The notes under the pieces: generated by a model
The model's database searches: none
Told to the model about the DNA's origin: nothing
What the model saw: the letters and a program-made list of their open reading frames with translations, nothing else
Assembly: GCF_030717845.1 (NCBI RefSeq)
Contig: NZ_JAUZVZ010000027.1
Span: 1-51,974 of the forward strand
Source: Alkalimonas collagenimarina
Lineage (GTDB): Bacteria > Pseudomonadota > Gammaproteobacteria > Enterobacterales > Alteromonadaceae
DNA length: 51,974 bases
Direction of reading: 5' to 3'
Program-made: the position numbers and the translations under genes
Shown here: positions 18,816 to 28,333 of the stretch, piece after piece
Numbering within the stretch: the stretch's first letter is position 1
Layout: the number at the start of each line of letters is the position of its first letter

Positions 18816-19692
18816 TCATGAACACATCGACGATCAGGCCGCAGGTCTGAGGACAATGAAAAAACACATGGTCAAAGTAATCGCAGTTACCGGTGGTAAA
18901 GGAGGCGTTGGTAAAACCAATGTTTCCATCAACCTTGCCATCGCAATGGCAATGCTTGGAAAACGCGTCATGGTACTAGATGCGGATTTAGGGCTGGCCA
19001 ATTGTGACGTGATGCTTGGGCTGCGTGTGCAAAAAAACCTATCTCATGTATTAAATGGTGAAGCTGAGCTGGATGATATTTTGATTGAAGGCCCTGCCGG
19101 CATCAAAATTATTCCTGCTACTTCTGGATCACAAAACATGACCGAGTTAAGCCCGGCGGAGCATGCTGGCTTAATTCGCGCTTTTAGTGAAATGAAGACG
19201 CAGGTCGATATTCTGCTGATCGATACAGCAGCTGGTATTTCCGATATGGTAATGAGCTTTTCCCGGGCTTCACAGGATGTACTGGTGGTGGTTTGCGATG
19301 AGCCATCATCCATCACCGATGCGTATGCCTTAATGAAAATTTTAAGTCGCGATCACGATGTACAGCGCTTTAAAATTATTGCCAATATGGTACGAAGCTT
19401 GCGCGAAGGCCAAGAGTTATTTGCCAAGTTGACACGTGTGACTGATCGTTTCTTAGATGTCAACCTGGAGTTGGTAGCCACCGTGCCCTATGATGAAAAT
19501 GTTCGTAAAGCGGCTCGAAAACAAAAAGCATTTGTTGAAGCCTTTCCAAAATCAGGTGCTAGCATGGCTGTTAAAAGCCTGGCTATGCGCGTCATTAAAT
19601 GGCCAACTCCACCAGGTGCATCCGGGCACTTAGAGTTTTTTCTGGAACAGTTGGTGCAGCCTGCAGATAAACAGCAGCGAGGCCTGGCGTGA
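18808..19692 (+). CDS. flhG: Flagellar number regulator FlhG (FleN), MinD-type ATPase
   Basis: FlhG limits flagellar number by stimulating the FlhF GTPase and restraining the FleQ/FlrA master regulator. The ATG at 18808 (294 residues) has GGAAGGAG upstream and retains the N-terminal activation motif DQAAGLR (residues 9-15); longer in-frame starts lie inside flhF. The deviant Walker A TGGKGGVGKTN is at about residues 28-38 and LLIDTAAGISDMV gives the Walker B region. The fliA GTG overlaps its stop codon. Confidence 0.97.
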   Translation: MHSHEHIDDQAAGLRTMKKHMVKVIAVTGGKGGVGKTNVSINLAIAMAMLGKRVMVLDADLGLANCDVMLGLRVQKNLSHVLNGEAELDDILIEGPAGIKIIPATSGSQNMTELSPAEHAGLIRAFSEMKTQVDILLIDTAAGISDMVMSFSRASQDVLVVVCDEPSSITDAYALMKILSRDHDVQRFKIIANMVRSLREGQELFAKLTRVTDRFLDVNLELVATVPYDENVRKAARKQKAFVEAFPKSGASMAVKSLAMRVIKWPTPPGASGHLEFFLEQLVQPADKQQRGLA

Positions 19693-20408
19693 ATGCAAAA
19701 TTGTCTGCTTATGGTGGGGCGGATCAATTAAATCAGCTGATTGAGCGCCACGCCCCATTGGTCAAACGAATTGCCTATCATTTACTTGCCCGTTTACCTG
19801 CGAGTGTACAGGTCGATGACCTGATTCAATCCGGTATGATTGGATTGATGGAGGCTGCGAAAAACTTTGATGGTAGTAAAGGGGCTAGCTTTGAAACCTT
19901 TGCTGGGATACGAATTCGTGGGTCTATGTTGGATGAGATGCGCCGTGGTGACTGGACTCCGCGCTCGGTTCACCGCAATGCTCGATTGATTGCTGAGACC
20001 ATCGCGGAGCTTGAGGCTGAGTTGGGTCGCGATGTAAAAGATATAGAAGTTGCTGAAAAACTTGATATATCTGTAGATGAGTACCATCATATGCTTAGTG
20101 ATGTCAGTTGTGGCCGTATTCTTGGTATTGAGGATTTGGGCGTTTCTGAAGATGTACTGGCCAGCGCAGATGAAAAAGAGATCGATCAACTCTATGAAGT
20201 GCAGGCAAATGAAGCATTTCAGAAAAGTCTGATGCAAACGATCGCAAATTTACCAGAGCGGGAAGCATTAGTACTATCACTGTATTACAATGATGAGCTA
20301 AACTTGAAAGAGATCGGAGAAGTACTAAGCGTTAGTGAGTCTCGGGTCAGTCAAATCCATAGTCAGGCGCTGGTGCGTTTAAAGTCCAGAATGCAGGATT
20401 GGTTGTAA
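19689..20408 (+). CDS. fliA: Flagellar sigma factor FliA (sigma-28)
   Basis: FliA directs RNA polymerase to late flagellar and chemotaxis promoters and is held by FlgM until the hook is finished. It has 239 residues: region 2 (HAPLVKRIAYHLLARLPASV, then GMIGLMEAAKNFDGSKGASF), region 3 (GDWTPRSVHRNARLIAETIA) and region 4 (LNLKEIGEVLSVSESRVSQI), a helix-turn-helix reading the -35 box. The GTG start overlaps the flhG stop by 3 bp. Confidence 0.97.
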   Translation: MNAKLSAYGGADQLNQLIERHAPLVKRIAYHLLARLPASVQVDDLIQSGMIGLMEAAKNFDGSKGASFETFAGIRIRGSMLDEMRRGDWTPRSVHRNARLIAETIAELEAELGRDVKDIEVAEKLDISVDEYHHMLSDVSCGRILGIEDLGVSEDVLASADEKEIDQLYEVQANEAFQKSLMQTIANLPEREALVLSLYYNDELNLKEIGEVLSVSESRVSQIHSQALVRLKSRMQDWL

Positions 20409-20427
20409 ACAATAGTTATTGAACATG

Positions 20428-20435
20428 TCCGATAA
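20428..20435 (+). promoter_or_regulatory. Possible FliA (sigma-28) -10 element before cheY
   Basis: TCCGATAA matches the sigma-28 -10 consensus GCCGATAA in seven of eight positions and lies 23 bp before the cheY start. The best -35 candidate, TAAA at 20406-20409, is 18 bp away rather than the usual 15, so promoter strength is doubtful. Confidence 0.35.
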
Positions 20436-20458
20436 CGATTTTCTCACCGGAGGGGATT

Positions 20459-20842
20459 TTGGATAAGAACATGAAAATTCTGGTGGTCGACGATTTCTCG
20501 ACCATGAGACGTATCATAAAGAATTTATTGCGTGATCTTGGGTTTACCAATGTCTCGGAAGCCGATGACGGCAGTACAGCATTACCGATGTTGCAAGGTG
20601 GCGATTTTGATTTTGTCGTTACCGATTGGAACATGCCTGGCATGCAAGGTATTGACCTGCTTCGAGCCATTCGGGCGGATGATAAGCTTAAGCATATTCC
20701 TGTGTTGATGGTAACAGCGGAAGCGAAAAAGGAACAAATCATTGCGGCTGCTCAGGCAGGTGTGAATGGCTACATTGTTAAACCTTTTACTGCAGCTACG
20801 TTGCAAGAAAAACTATCCAAGGTATTTGAAAGGATTGGTTAA
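20459..20842 (+). CDS. cheY: Chemotaxis response regulator CheY
   Basis: CheY carries the phosphoryl signal from CheA to FliM. The 127-residue receiver domain has the acid pair in [12 protein letters not shown], the phospho-acceptor Asp in [16 protein letters not shown], Thr in [12 protein letters not shown] and Lys in GYIVKPFTA. The TTG start (MDKNMKIL) is preferred because GGAGGGG ends four bases upstream of it; the internal ATG at 20471 would give a 123-residue form. It is the first gene of the cheYZAB run. Confidence 0.97.
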   Translation: MDKNMKILVVDDFSTMRRIIKNLLRDLGFTNVSEADDGSTALPMLQGGDFDFVVTDWNMPGMQGIDLLRAIRADDKLKHIPVLMVTAEAKKEQIIAAAQAGVNGYIVKPFTAATLQEKLSKVFERIG

Positions 20843-20868
20843 CCAGACGCTGATTAGGGAGTAATGCA

Positions 20869-21630
20869 ATGTCCGCACTCACGGCACCATCTGTATCACT
20901 GGAGCAGGCTAAGGAGCTGGTTCAGCTACTGGAAATGGGCGACAATGAAGCGGCAAATCAATTGGTGCAGCAGATTGTTGTTCCCGGGTCTGCAGAGCTC
21001 TTCTCAGAAGTAGGGAAATTAACGCGTCAATTGCATGATTCACTGAAAAACTTCCAACTGGAACCTTCACTGAACAACTTGCTGGAAGAAGATATCCCTG
21101 ATGCGAAAAAGCGGCTTAATCATGTGATTGATATGACTGAGCAAGCCGCGAATAAAACCATGGATGCCGTCGAGTCGTGTTTGCCAATCGCAGATCAGTT
21201 GGGGCAGAACCTGCAAACCATTCTACCTAACTGGCAGCGATTGATGAGCCGGGACTTGCAAGTCGGTGAGTTTAAAACATTGTGTCATAGTTTGGATGGC
21301 TTCTTAGTACAGGCAAATTCTGATGCTGGTACTTTGAATGGCTTATTAACTGAAGTACTGATGGCGCAAGATTATCAGGACTTAACCGGGCAAATCTTGC
21401 GGCGAGTGATTGAGCTGGTGCGCGAGGTTGAAGAAAGCCTAATTGGATTACTCACCGCCTTTGGTGAAAATAATCCAGATCTTATCCCCGATTCTCCTAA
21501 ACCTGTCAAAGCGAAGAAGGTCATTGCCGCAGCGGAAGCTGAAGGTCCCATTATTGATGCTGAAGGGCGCGATGATGTGGTGACTGGGCAGGATGATGTG
21601 GACGATCTTTTGTCAAGTTTAGGGTTTTAA
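20869..21630 (+). CDS. cheZ: CheY-P phosphatase CheZ
   Basis: CheZ speeds dephosphorylation of CheY-P. The 253-residue, mostly helical protein has the active-site helix region LMAQDYQDLTGQILRRVIEL, in which the conserved Gln acts on CheY. The extreme C-terminus, DDVDDLLSSLGF, is the amphipathic CheY-binding peptide. Longer than the E. coli protein (214 residues), mainly in the linker. Located between cheY and cheA. Confidence 0.96.
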   Translation: MSALTAPSVSLEQAKELVQLLEMGDNEAANQLVQQIVVPGSAELFSEVGKLTRQLHDSLKNFQLEPSLNNLLEEDIPDAKKRLNHVIDMTEQAANKTMDAVESCLPIADQLGQNLQTILPNWQRLMSRDLQVGEFKTLCHSLDGFLVQANSDAGTLNGLLTEVLMAQDYQDLTGQILRRVIELVREVEESLIGLLTAFGENNPDLIPDSPKPVKAKKVIAAAEAEGPIIDAEGRDDVVTGQDDVDDLLSSLGF

Positions 21631-21644
21631 AGAGGTAGGTAAGC

Positions 21645-23798
21645 ATGAGCTTCGATATGGATGAAGACATACTGCAAGATTTTCTGGTTGAGGCTGGCGA
21701 AATCTTAGAGCTTTTGCAGGAACAGTTGGTTGAACTGGAGAATAACCCAGATGACGCCAACCTGTTAAACGCAATTTTTCGTGGTTTTCATACCGTCAAA
21801 GGTGGTGCTGGTTTCTTATCTCTGACCGAGCTGGTCGATGCCTGTCACGGTGCAGAAAATGTGTTTGATATTCTGCGTACCGGCAAGCGTAAAGTGACCC
21901 CTGAGTTAATGGATGTCATTCTGCAGGCCTTAGATGCAGTCAATGCTATGTTTGTTGAGGTTCAGGCTCGTCAACCGCTGACACCCGCGGATCCTGCTTT
22001 ACTTGATGCGTTGCACCACTTAAGTGAACCTGACGATGGTACTGCGGCACCTGCGGCCACAGCTGAGCCTGTTGCAGCGACTCAAACGGCAGCACCTTCG
22101 GCATCGGATAGTTCTGATAGCATTGACGAAATTGATGAAGATGAGTTTGAGCGGTTGTTGGATGAACTGCATGGTGGCAAAGCTCCCGGTAAGTCAGAGA
22201 CGGCCGCTGCGCCACTGGTTGATCCCGCGGCACAGGGGGATATGACCGATGATGAGTTTGAAGCTATTTTAGATCAGTTGCACGGCAAGGGCTCTTTTGT
22301 TGCTGACAGTCCGGCTGCTGAACCAGCAAAACCAGCGGCACCAAAACCTGCTGCTCAAAGTAGTGCTGCTAAAGCGGCTGCAGACGAAATTTCTGACGAT
22401 GAGTTTGAATCCTTACTGGATGAGCTGCACGGCAAAGGCAAGTCACCGCAAGCCGAAGCCCCTGCTAAATCGCAACCGGCTGAACGCAAACCAGCACCTA
22501 AGATGCCTGATGCTGACACTGCTCCAGCACCTGCCAACACAAGCAAACCAGCGGCTTCTGCACCTCCGCCGCCTCCACCAGCTGCACCGCCACCAGAAAC
22601 GACAGTGCGGGTTGATACCAAGCGGCTGGACGAAATCATGAACATGGTGGGTGAGTTGGTGTTGGTGCGAAACCGTTTGGTTAGTTTGTCGACCACCACC
22701 AAAGATGAAGTGATGGGCAAAGCCATTGCTAATTTGGATGTTGTGACGGCGGATATTCAGGGTGCCGTGATGAAAACCCGGATGCAGCCGATTAAGAAAG
22801 TATTTGGCCGCTTTCCGCGCGTGGTTCGGGATCTGGCCCGGTCGTTGAAAAAAGACATCACCTTAGAGCTTGAAGGCGAAGAAACCGATTTGGATAAAAA
22901 TCTGGTTGAAGCGCTGGCTGATCCTTTGGTGCATTTGGTCCGAAACTCAGTTGATCATGGTATTGAAATGCCGGAGGTTCGACAGGCAGCCGGTAAAGAT
23001 AGGACCGGCCGGGTGAGGTTAGCGGCAGAACAAGCCGGGGATCATATTTTACTGACCATCGAGGATGATGGCGCAGGGATGGACCCGGAAAAACTAAAAG
23101 GAATTGCCATTAAACGTGGCATTCTTGACAGTGATGCAGCTGCCCGGATGTCCGATACGGAAGCCTTTAATCTAATCTTTGCGCCAGGTTTCTCCACCAA
23201 AGAAAAAATTTCCGACATCTCAGGCCGTGGTGTTGGTATGGATGTCGTAAAAACAAAAATTTCTCAGCTTAATGGCAGTGTGCACATTAGTTCAGAGCTA
23301 GGTAAAGGCACCTTATTGGAAATTAAAGTGCCATTGACGCTAGCGATTTTACCTACCTTAATGGTGGTGGTTGGCAAACAAACCTTTGCTTTACCGCTGG
23401 GTACCATTGATGAAATTGTGCATCTGGATTTAGCGAAAACCAATAATGTCGATGGTCAACTGACGATCATTGTTCGCGATAAAGCCATTCCACTATTTTA
23501 TCTTGAACATTGGCTGGTAAAAGGCTCCAAAAAATCAGTCTGTCGCGATCAGGGGCATGTGGTCATTTTACAACTGGGTACGCAAAAAATTGGTTTCGTG
23601 GTGGATTCTTTGATTGGCCAGGAAGAAGTTGTGATCAAGCCGTTGGATCTTCTATTGCAGGGGACACCAGGTATGGCTGGGGCGACCATCACGTCTGATG
23701 GTGGCATTGCTTTGATCCTCGATGTACCGAGTTTGCTTAAACATTATGCCAGAAAATCAAAGATCAAACTCGAACGTTTTTCTAAGTCACCCGCCTAA
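21645..23798 (+). CDS. cheA: Chemotaxis histidine kinase CheA
   Basis: CheA is the array kinase that phosphorylates CheY and CheB. It has 717 residues. The P1 HPt domain has His49 (FHTVKGGAGF). No obvious P2 domain is present; instead the 130-315 linker carries three copies of an acidic DDEFE-x-LLD-x-LHG motif at about 164-178, 201-215 and 250-264, separated by A/P/K-rich spacers. P3 starts near 318 (RVDTKRLDEIMNMVGELVLV). P4 carries an N box (HLVRNSVDHGIEMPE) and G boxes (DDGAGMDPEKL, GRGVGMDVVK). P5 is CheW-like and runs to the end. The repeats may form the ParP-docking (LID-type) region. Confidence 0.97.
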   Translation: MSFDMDEDILQDFLVEAGEILELLQEQLVELENNPDDANLLNAIFRGFHTVKGGAGFLSLTELVDACHGAENVFDILRTGKRKVTPELMDVILQALDAVNAMFVEVQARQPLTPADPALLDALHHLSEPDDGTAAPAATAEPVAATQTAAPSASDSSDSIDEIDEDEFERLLDELHGGKAPGKSETAAAPLVDPAAQGDMTDDEFEAILDQLHGKGSFVADSPAAEPAKPAAPKPAAQSSAAKAAADEISDDEFESLLDELHGKGKSPQAEAPAKSQPAERKPAPKMPDADTAPAPANTSKPAASAPPPPPPAAPPPETTVRVDTKRLDEIMNMVGELVLVRNRLVSLSTTTKDEVMGKAIANLDVVTADIQGAVMKTRMQPIKKVFGRFPRVVRDLARSLKKDITLELEGEETDLDKNLVEALADPLVHLVRNSVDHGIEMPEVRQAAGKDRTGRVRLAAEQAGDHILLTIEDDGAGMDPEKLKGIAIKRGILDSDAAARMSDTEAFNLIFAPGFSTKEKISDISGRGVGMDVVKTKISQLNGSVHISSELGKGTLLEIKVPLTLAILPTLMVVVGKQTFALPLGTIDEIVHLDLAKTNNVDGQLTIIVRDKAIPLFYLEHWLVKGSKKSVCRDQGHVVILQLGTQKIGFVVDSLIGQEEVVIKPLDLLLQGTPGMAGATITSDGGIALILDVPSLLKHYARKSKIKLERFSKSPA

Positions 23799-23813
23799 TT
23801 AAGAGAGCGTTGA

Positions 23814-24932
23814 ATGACAATAAAGGTCCTGGTAGTTGATGATTCCAGCTTTTTTCGGCGCCGTCTTACCGAAATACTAGCTGCTGATCCAGAGCTTGAG
23901 GTCATTGACACCGCCAACAATGGTCAGCAAGCGGTTGAAAAAGCTATCGCCTTGAAACCCGATGTAATCACCATGGATATTGAAATGCCGGTGATGGATG
24001 GCATTACTGCTGTTCGTGAGATTATGCGTCAGCAACGCACCCCTATTTTAATGTTCTCTTCCTTAACGCATGAAGGCGCTAAAGCAACGCTGGATGCCTT
24101 GGATGCCGGTGCGGTTGATTTTCTACCGAAGAAATTTGAAGATATAGCCCGTGACAAAGATGATGCTGTTGCCTTGTTACGTCAGCGTGTCAAGGCCGTT
24201 GCCCGGCGACGTCCTATAGCTCGATCTGGAGCTGTCACAAGACCAGCCCTGACCCGCTCTGCATTTGAACGACCAAAGTTATCTGAGCGATTACAAGAAT
24301 CGAGCGCTCCCGTTCGCTCCGGTGCCGCGGGTAGCTTCAAAGCCAGCGGCAAGAAATACAAGTTGTTGATGATAGGTACTTCTACCGGAGGACCTATTGC
24401 ATTGCAGCGAATTATCACAGCCTTGCCTGCTAATTTTCCCTTGCCGATCGTTTTGATCCAGCACATGCCAGCGGCTTTTACCGGCGCCTTTGCCACTCGC
24501 TTAAATGGCTTGTCAAAAATCACAGTGAAAGAGGCTCAGGATAATGACCTGTTAAAAGCGGGTGTGGCTTATTTAGCCCCGGGCGGTAAGCAAATGCTGA
24601 TTGAAGGAAGTGATAATCAAGCAAAGTTGCGGATCAAAGAGGATGATTCGCCACGGATTACATTCAAACCCAGTGTGGATATCACCTTTGGGAGTGCTGC
24701 TCGGGTGTTTAAAGATCAGGTATTAGCTGTAGTCCTGACCGGGATGGGGGCCGATGGACGTGAAGGTGCCCGATTACTAAAACAATATGGCTCTCGTATC
24801 TGGGCGCAGGATGAGGCCAGCTGTGTCGTGTATGGAATGCCACAAGCGATTGCTGCTGCTGGCTTGATGGATGTTGAAGTCAGCCTGGCAGATACAGCCA
24901 GTAAATTGATAGCAGAAGTGACTCATGGATAA
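23814..24932 (+). CDS. cheB: Chemoreceptor methylesterase CheB
   Basis: CheB removes methyl groups from (and deamidates) chemoreceptors after phosphorylation by CheA. The 372-residue protein has a receiver domain ([12 protein letters not shown]; phospho-Asp in [12 protein letters not shown]), a basic linker (about 120-175) and a methylesterase domain with catalytic Ser in [11 protein letters not shown], His in [11 protein letters not shown] and Asp in [12 protein letters not shown]. It overlaps the next stator gene by 8 bp. No cheR lies in the window. Confidence 0.97.
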   Translation: MTIKVLVVDDSSFFRRRLTEILAADPELEVIDTANNGQQAVEKAIALKPDVITMDIEMPVMDGITAVREIMRQQRTPILMFSSLTHEGAKATLDALDAGAVDFLPKKFEDIARDKDDAVALLRQRVKAVARRRPIARSGAVTRPALTRSAFERPKLSERLQESSAPVRSGAAGSFKASGKKYKLLMIGTSTGGPIALQRIITALPANFPLPIVLIQHMPAAFTGAFATRLNGLSKITVKEAQDNDLLKAGVAYLAPGGKQMLIEGSDNQAKLRIKEDDSPRITFKPSVDITFGSAARVFKDQVLAVVLTGMGADGREGARLLKQYGSRIWAQDEASCVVYGMPQAIAAAGLMDVEVSLADTASKLIAEVTHG

Positions 24933-25668
24933 ACTTACTCTGGTTGGTTTTTTTGTTGCTTTAGTTGGTGTTGCCGGTGGTTTTGCGCTTGAAGGCGGCT
25001 CATTACTAACTTTATTGCATTTACCTGCATTTATTATTGTAGTGGGTGGGACTTTGGGAGCGGTAATGATCCAAACACCGATGTCTCAATTCAAACTTGG
25101 TTTTCAGTTATTGCCATGGGTGGTCAAAGGGCATAGTTTGCCAACTGATGTGATGGTCGATCGTCTGATTGAATGGAGCAATGCAGCCCGTGCAGGGGGA
25201 TTTTTGGCTCTGGAGAATACGGCTTTGGTAGAAGAAGACCCATTCGTGCACCGAGGGTTAAATTTATTGGTCGATGGTGTCGATTCTCAAGTATTGCAAG
25301 ATACACTGGATGCAGAGCTCACTCTTGAGCGTGAGCGCTTGTTGCGTGGTGCTAAAATCTTTGATGCTATGGGTGGTTATAGCCCGACTATTGGTATTGT
25401 GGGTGCTGTGCTCGGGCTTATTCAGGCCATGTCTAATATTACCGAGCCAGAATTACTCGGGCTTGGTATTGCCACTGCTTTTGTTGCTACTATTTATGGA
25501 GTTGGATTTGCCAACTTAATTTTTGTACCCATTGGCAATAAATTAAAGAACTTAATCCATCAGCATACCTTGCATCATGAACTCATTGTTGAGGGATTGG
25601 TTTCTATTTCTTTTGGTGAGAATCCTCGTACCATCGAGCGCAAGCTGAACGCGTATCGGGCAGGGTGA
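24925..25668 (+). CDS. motC: Flagellar stator protein MotC (MotA family)
   Basis: The protein is the MotA-type stator subunit, with four membrane helices and a cytoplasmic loop that pushes on FliG. It has 247 residues: helices at about 4-22 and 30-48, the loop with the charged segment [20 protein letters not shown], then helices 3 and 4 ([33 protein letters not shown]). Order cheB-motC-motD matches the second stator pair of Pseudomonas, so motC is chosen over motA. Any primary motAB or pomAB would be elsewhere. Confidence 0.9.
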   Translation: MDKLTLVGFFVALVGVAGGFALEGGSLLTLLHLPAFIIVVGGTLGAVMIQTPMSQFKLGFQLLPWVVKGHSLPTDVMVDRLIEWSNAARAGGFLALENTALVEEDPFVHRGLNLLVDGVDSQVLQDTLDAELTLERERLLRGAKIFDAMGGYSPTIGIVGAVLGLIQAMSNITEPELLGLGIATAFVATIYGVGFANLIFVPIGNKLKNLIHQHTLHHELIVEGLVSISFGENPRTIERKLNAYRAG

Positions 25669-25673
25669 TTGTT

Positions 25674-26657
25674 ATGTATCGGCATAAAAAAAAGCATCAG
25701 CATGTAGAGCCAGAAGAGCTTGATCGCTGGTTGGTATCCTATGCTGATTATATGACTTTAATGTTTGCACTGTTCGTCGTGCTTTATGCAATGTCAATCG
25801 TGAAAGATGAAGACTATCGCGCCTTATCCGACAGCCTGACAAAAATATTTGAACGGCCTGATCGCTCAGGCACTGGTGTGCCGGGTACCTCTGTGTTGCT
25901 TGAGCCTGGGCCGCAGAGTGAACTGGATTTGTATGGTGCTTCACTGGAGCCAGCCAAAGGTCCAGATTTGGTGGCTGATGCCACTGAGTTATCTGAAGTG
26001 CGTGAACAGCTATTAGGAACACCTTTGTCTTCTTTGGAAGAAGAGCTTAACCAAGCGCTTGCCCACCTGATGGAGGAGGGGCTGGCTAAAGTTGAGCAAG
26101 ATGACAACTGGCTTACGATTGAGTTAAACAGTGGCTTGTTGTTTGCAAGTGGAAGCGCCACTGCGACCAATTCAGCAAGAGCTGTGCTCGATGAGATTGC
26201 AACGATTATCGTCCCCATCAATAACTTTATTCGTGTCCGTGGCTATACTGACAATATACCGATCAACAATGAAATCTTTGCCTCAAACTGGGAGTTATCT
26301 GTTGCTCGCTCTACCTCTGTACTCAGGCTGTTGGAAAGTTTAGCGGTTGCGCCGCAGCGTATGGCCATCGAAGGGTATGGTGAGCATTACCCAATTGCAG
26401 ATAATACAACGCCAGCAGGGCGGGCTGAAAATCGCAGAGTGGTGATTGCCATTTCAAAGTATGGCTATCGTGCCGATGAGGCATCCATTGATATGGCTGA
26501 TACCCCAACAATTCCACCTGAAGTGATCCAGCAATTGGAAAATATTACTCAGGACGATGGCAGTATTCGGGTGATTCGTTTGCCAGGTGGTGGGATTCGT
26601 ATTACCACCCGGGGCGAAGAGCCGGATCCCCCGGCTTCACAACAACAGGAACCATGA
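25674..26657 (+). CDS. motD: Flagellar stator protein MotD (MotB/OmpA family)
   Basis: The protein is the peptidoglycan-anchored stator subunit paired with MotC. The ATG giving MYRHKKKHQHVEPEELDRWL (327 residues) follows AGGGTGA; an in-frame GTG three codons upstream overlaps the motC stop. A basic tail is followed by a membrane helix with the proton-binding Asp in SYADYMTLMFALFVV. The OmpA-like domain lies at about 155-275 (VRGYTDNIPINNEIFASNWE). The C-terminal tail (about 280-327) is P/Q-rich. Confidence 0.93.
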   Translation: MYRHKKKHQHVEPEELDRWLVSYADYMTLMFALFVVLYAMSIVKDEDYRALSDSLTKIFERPDRSGTGVPGTSVLLEPGPQSELDLYGASLEPAKGPDLVADATELSEVREQLLGTPLSSLEEELNQALAHLMEEGLAKVEQDDNWLTIELNSGLLFASGSATATNSARAVLDEIATIIVPINNFIRVRGYTDNIPINNEIFASNWELSVARSTSVLRLLESLAVAPQRMAIEGYGEHYPIADNTTPAGRAENRRVVIAISKYGYRADEASIDMADTPTIPPEVIQQLENITQDDGSIRVIRLPGGGIRITTRGEEPDPPASQQQEP

Positions 26658-26658
26658 C

Positions 26659-27447
26659 GTGGTTGTTTGGACCATTGCAAATCAAAAAGGTGGTGTGGGT
26701 AAAACGACCACTACCGTCACACTGGGTGCTTTATTAGCTGAACGTGGTTATCGTGTTCTGTTGGTTGATATTGACCCTCACGCATCCATGACGTATTACT
26801 TCGGTATCGATGCTGAAGATCTTGAAGTCAGTGTCTACGATATTTTTATTCGTGGTCAAGCCATTAGTCGGGAAGAAATATTACAATCACTGTGCCCAAG
26901 CAAAGTCGAAAACCTCGATATTCTGCCTTCCTCGATGGCATTAGCAACGCTGGACCGTTCATTGGGAAATAAGAATGGGATGGGCTTGATCCTTAAAAAA
27001 GGCTTAGCCAAGTTAAAGAACGATTACGACTTTATTTTATTGGATTGCCCTCCGGTGATGGGGGTGTTGATGGTAAATGCGCTTGCAGCCAGTAACCGGG
27101 TATTGATCCCAGTGCAAACTGAGTTTTTAGCGATTAAAGGTCTGGAGCGGATGATTGCGACCATGGGGTTGATGAAGCACTCCCAGCAAAAGGACTACCG
27201 CTTCACCATAATTCCTACCATGTACGATAAGCGCACCAAAGCTTCGCTGGAGGCTTATAAAGATCTGAAAGCCAAGTACCATGATAAGGTGTGGTCAGCT
27301 GTGGTGCCTATTGATACCAAGTTCAGAGATGCCAGTTTGGCGCAGACGCCACCTTCAGTGTTTGCACCGCGCTCTCGAGGAGTGTTTGCTTACAATACCT
27401 TGCTGAGTTACTTATTACAGTTGCCTGCGGAGTCTGGTCATGAGTGA
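26659..27447 (+). CDS. parC: ParA-like chemotaxis array positioning ATPase ParC
   Basis: A ParA/Soj-type ATPase. The GTG at 26659 (262 residues, MVVWTIANQKGGVGKTTTTV) immediately follows the motD stop with CAGGAA upstream; a longer in-frame start would lie inside motD. The deviant Walker A KGGVGKTTT is at about residues 10-18 and Walker B is FILLDCPPVMGV. In Vibrio the ParC ATPase next to cheW localises chemotaxis arrays to the pole together with ParP; this order (cheB, motCD, parC, parP, cheW) fits that role. The name parC here is not the topoisomerase IV gene. Confidence 0.88.
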   Translation: MVVWTIANQKGGVGKTTTTVTLGALLAERGYRVLLVDIDPHASMTYYFGIDAEDLEVSVYDIFIRGQAISREEILQSLCPSKVENLDILPSSMALATLDRSLGNKNGMGLILKKGLAKLKNDYDFILLDCPPVMGVLMVNALAASNRVLIPVQTEFLAIKGLERMIATMGLMKHSQQKDYRFTIIPTMYDKRTKASLEAYKDLKAKYHDKVWSAVVPIDTKFRDASLAQTPPSVFAPRSRGVFAYNTLLSYLLQLPAESGHE

Positions 27448-28291
27448 CCGCTATGCGAGCCAGAAAGTGATGCAACATTATCTGAAAGCATTGCTGACCG
27501 ATGATGAAGCAGAGCAACAGCAGGTAGCGGAGGAGTTGGCTAGTCAGAAGAAGCTGGAGTCATTGCTGGCTCAAGTTACCAAGCCGAAAGTGCAACAAAG
27601 TACCCAGACTCAAGTCGACACGCCGGTAGCTCAAGTTGATACGCCTGTAGCTCAAGTCGATCATGCTGCACGGCTGCAACAAGCAGTTGAACTTAAGCAG
27701 CAAGGCGAACTAAAGCAAGAAATACAAGAAAGAGCCAGGTCGGCAGTCCGTCTGGAAGCGCCACAAATTGAACAGGATGTGATTGTAAGTCGAAAATCTA
27801 CCCGGGGATTTTCGGCGCAAGATGTCAGTACTGAAAAAGAGTATCGGCAAGGCGATTTTCAGGCGCTGCTTTTTGATGTCGCAGGCTTGACGGTGGCATT
27901 GCCGCTGAAAGCCTTGGGTGGTATACATAAGCTGCTGCCAGTCAATAAGATACCGCGTAAACCAGATTGGTTTAAAGGGGTAATGCTTCAGCGTGAACAG
28001 AAAATCAATGTAGTGGATACCGCACGCTGGGTCATGCCAGAAAAGTTTGATCAGCAGCAAGCTGAATTACACGACTATCAGTATGTTATAATGTTAAGTA
28101 ACAGTGCATGGGGCCTGGCTTGTGATAAACTGATTAATACAATGACCCTAAAGCAAGACGAAGTAAAGTGGCGAGAGGCCGCTGGCAAACGTCCATGGCT
28201 AGCCGGTCTGATTAAACAACACATGTGTGCTTTGCTTGATGTCGATGCGTTGATCCAGTTATTGGAGCAAGGCCAAAACAGCAGCGAATAA
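27440..28291 (+). CDS. parP: CheW-domain array tether ParP
   Basis: The 283-residue protein has a variable Q/E-rich N-terminal half and a CheW-like C-terminal domain (about 135-283: FQALLFDVAGLTVALPLKAL, then GVMLQREQKINVVDTARWVM). In Vibrio, ParP uses its CheW-like AIF domain to hold CheA in the array and its N-terminus to contact ParC. It overlaps parC by 8 bp. A 7-residue repeat QVDTPVA occurs twice at residues 58-71. Assignment to ParP is by architecture and position. Confidence 0.85.
   Translation: MSDRYASQKVMQHYLKALLTDDEAEQQQVAEELASQKKLESLLAQVTKPKVQQSTQTQVDTPVAQVDTPVAQVDHAARLQQAVELKQQGELKQEIQERARSAVRLEAPQIEQDVIVSRKSTRGFSAQDVSTEKEYRQGDFQALLFDVAGLTVALPLKALGGIHKLLPVNKIPRKPDWFKGVMLQREQKINVVDTARWVMPEKFDQQQAELHDYQYVIMLSNSAWGLACDKLINTMTLKQDEVKWREAAGKRPWLAGLIKQHMCALLDVDALIQLLEQGQNSSE
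27611..27661 (+). repeat. 21-bp in-frame tandem repeat in parP
   Basis: Two 21-bp units (27611-27631 and 27632-27652) plus a 9-bp start of a third encode QVDTPVA-QVDTPVA-QVD. The units differ only at synonymous third positions, so the duplication is not very recent or is under selection for the peptide. Confidence 0.85.
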
Positions 28292-28333
28292 CCTGAAAAC
28301 CCTGGTGTTTACGCCCGGTGATGAGGAGCAGGA

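Noticed and set aside
27611..27661. A CRISPR-like or regulatory repeat array
   Set aside because: Only two full units without spacers, in frame within parP.
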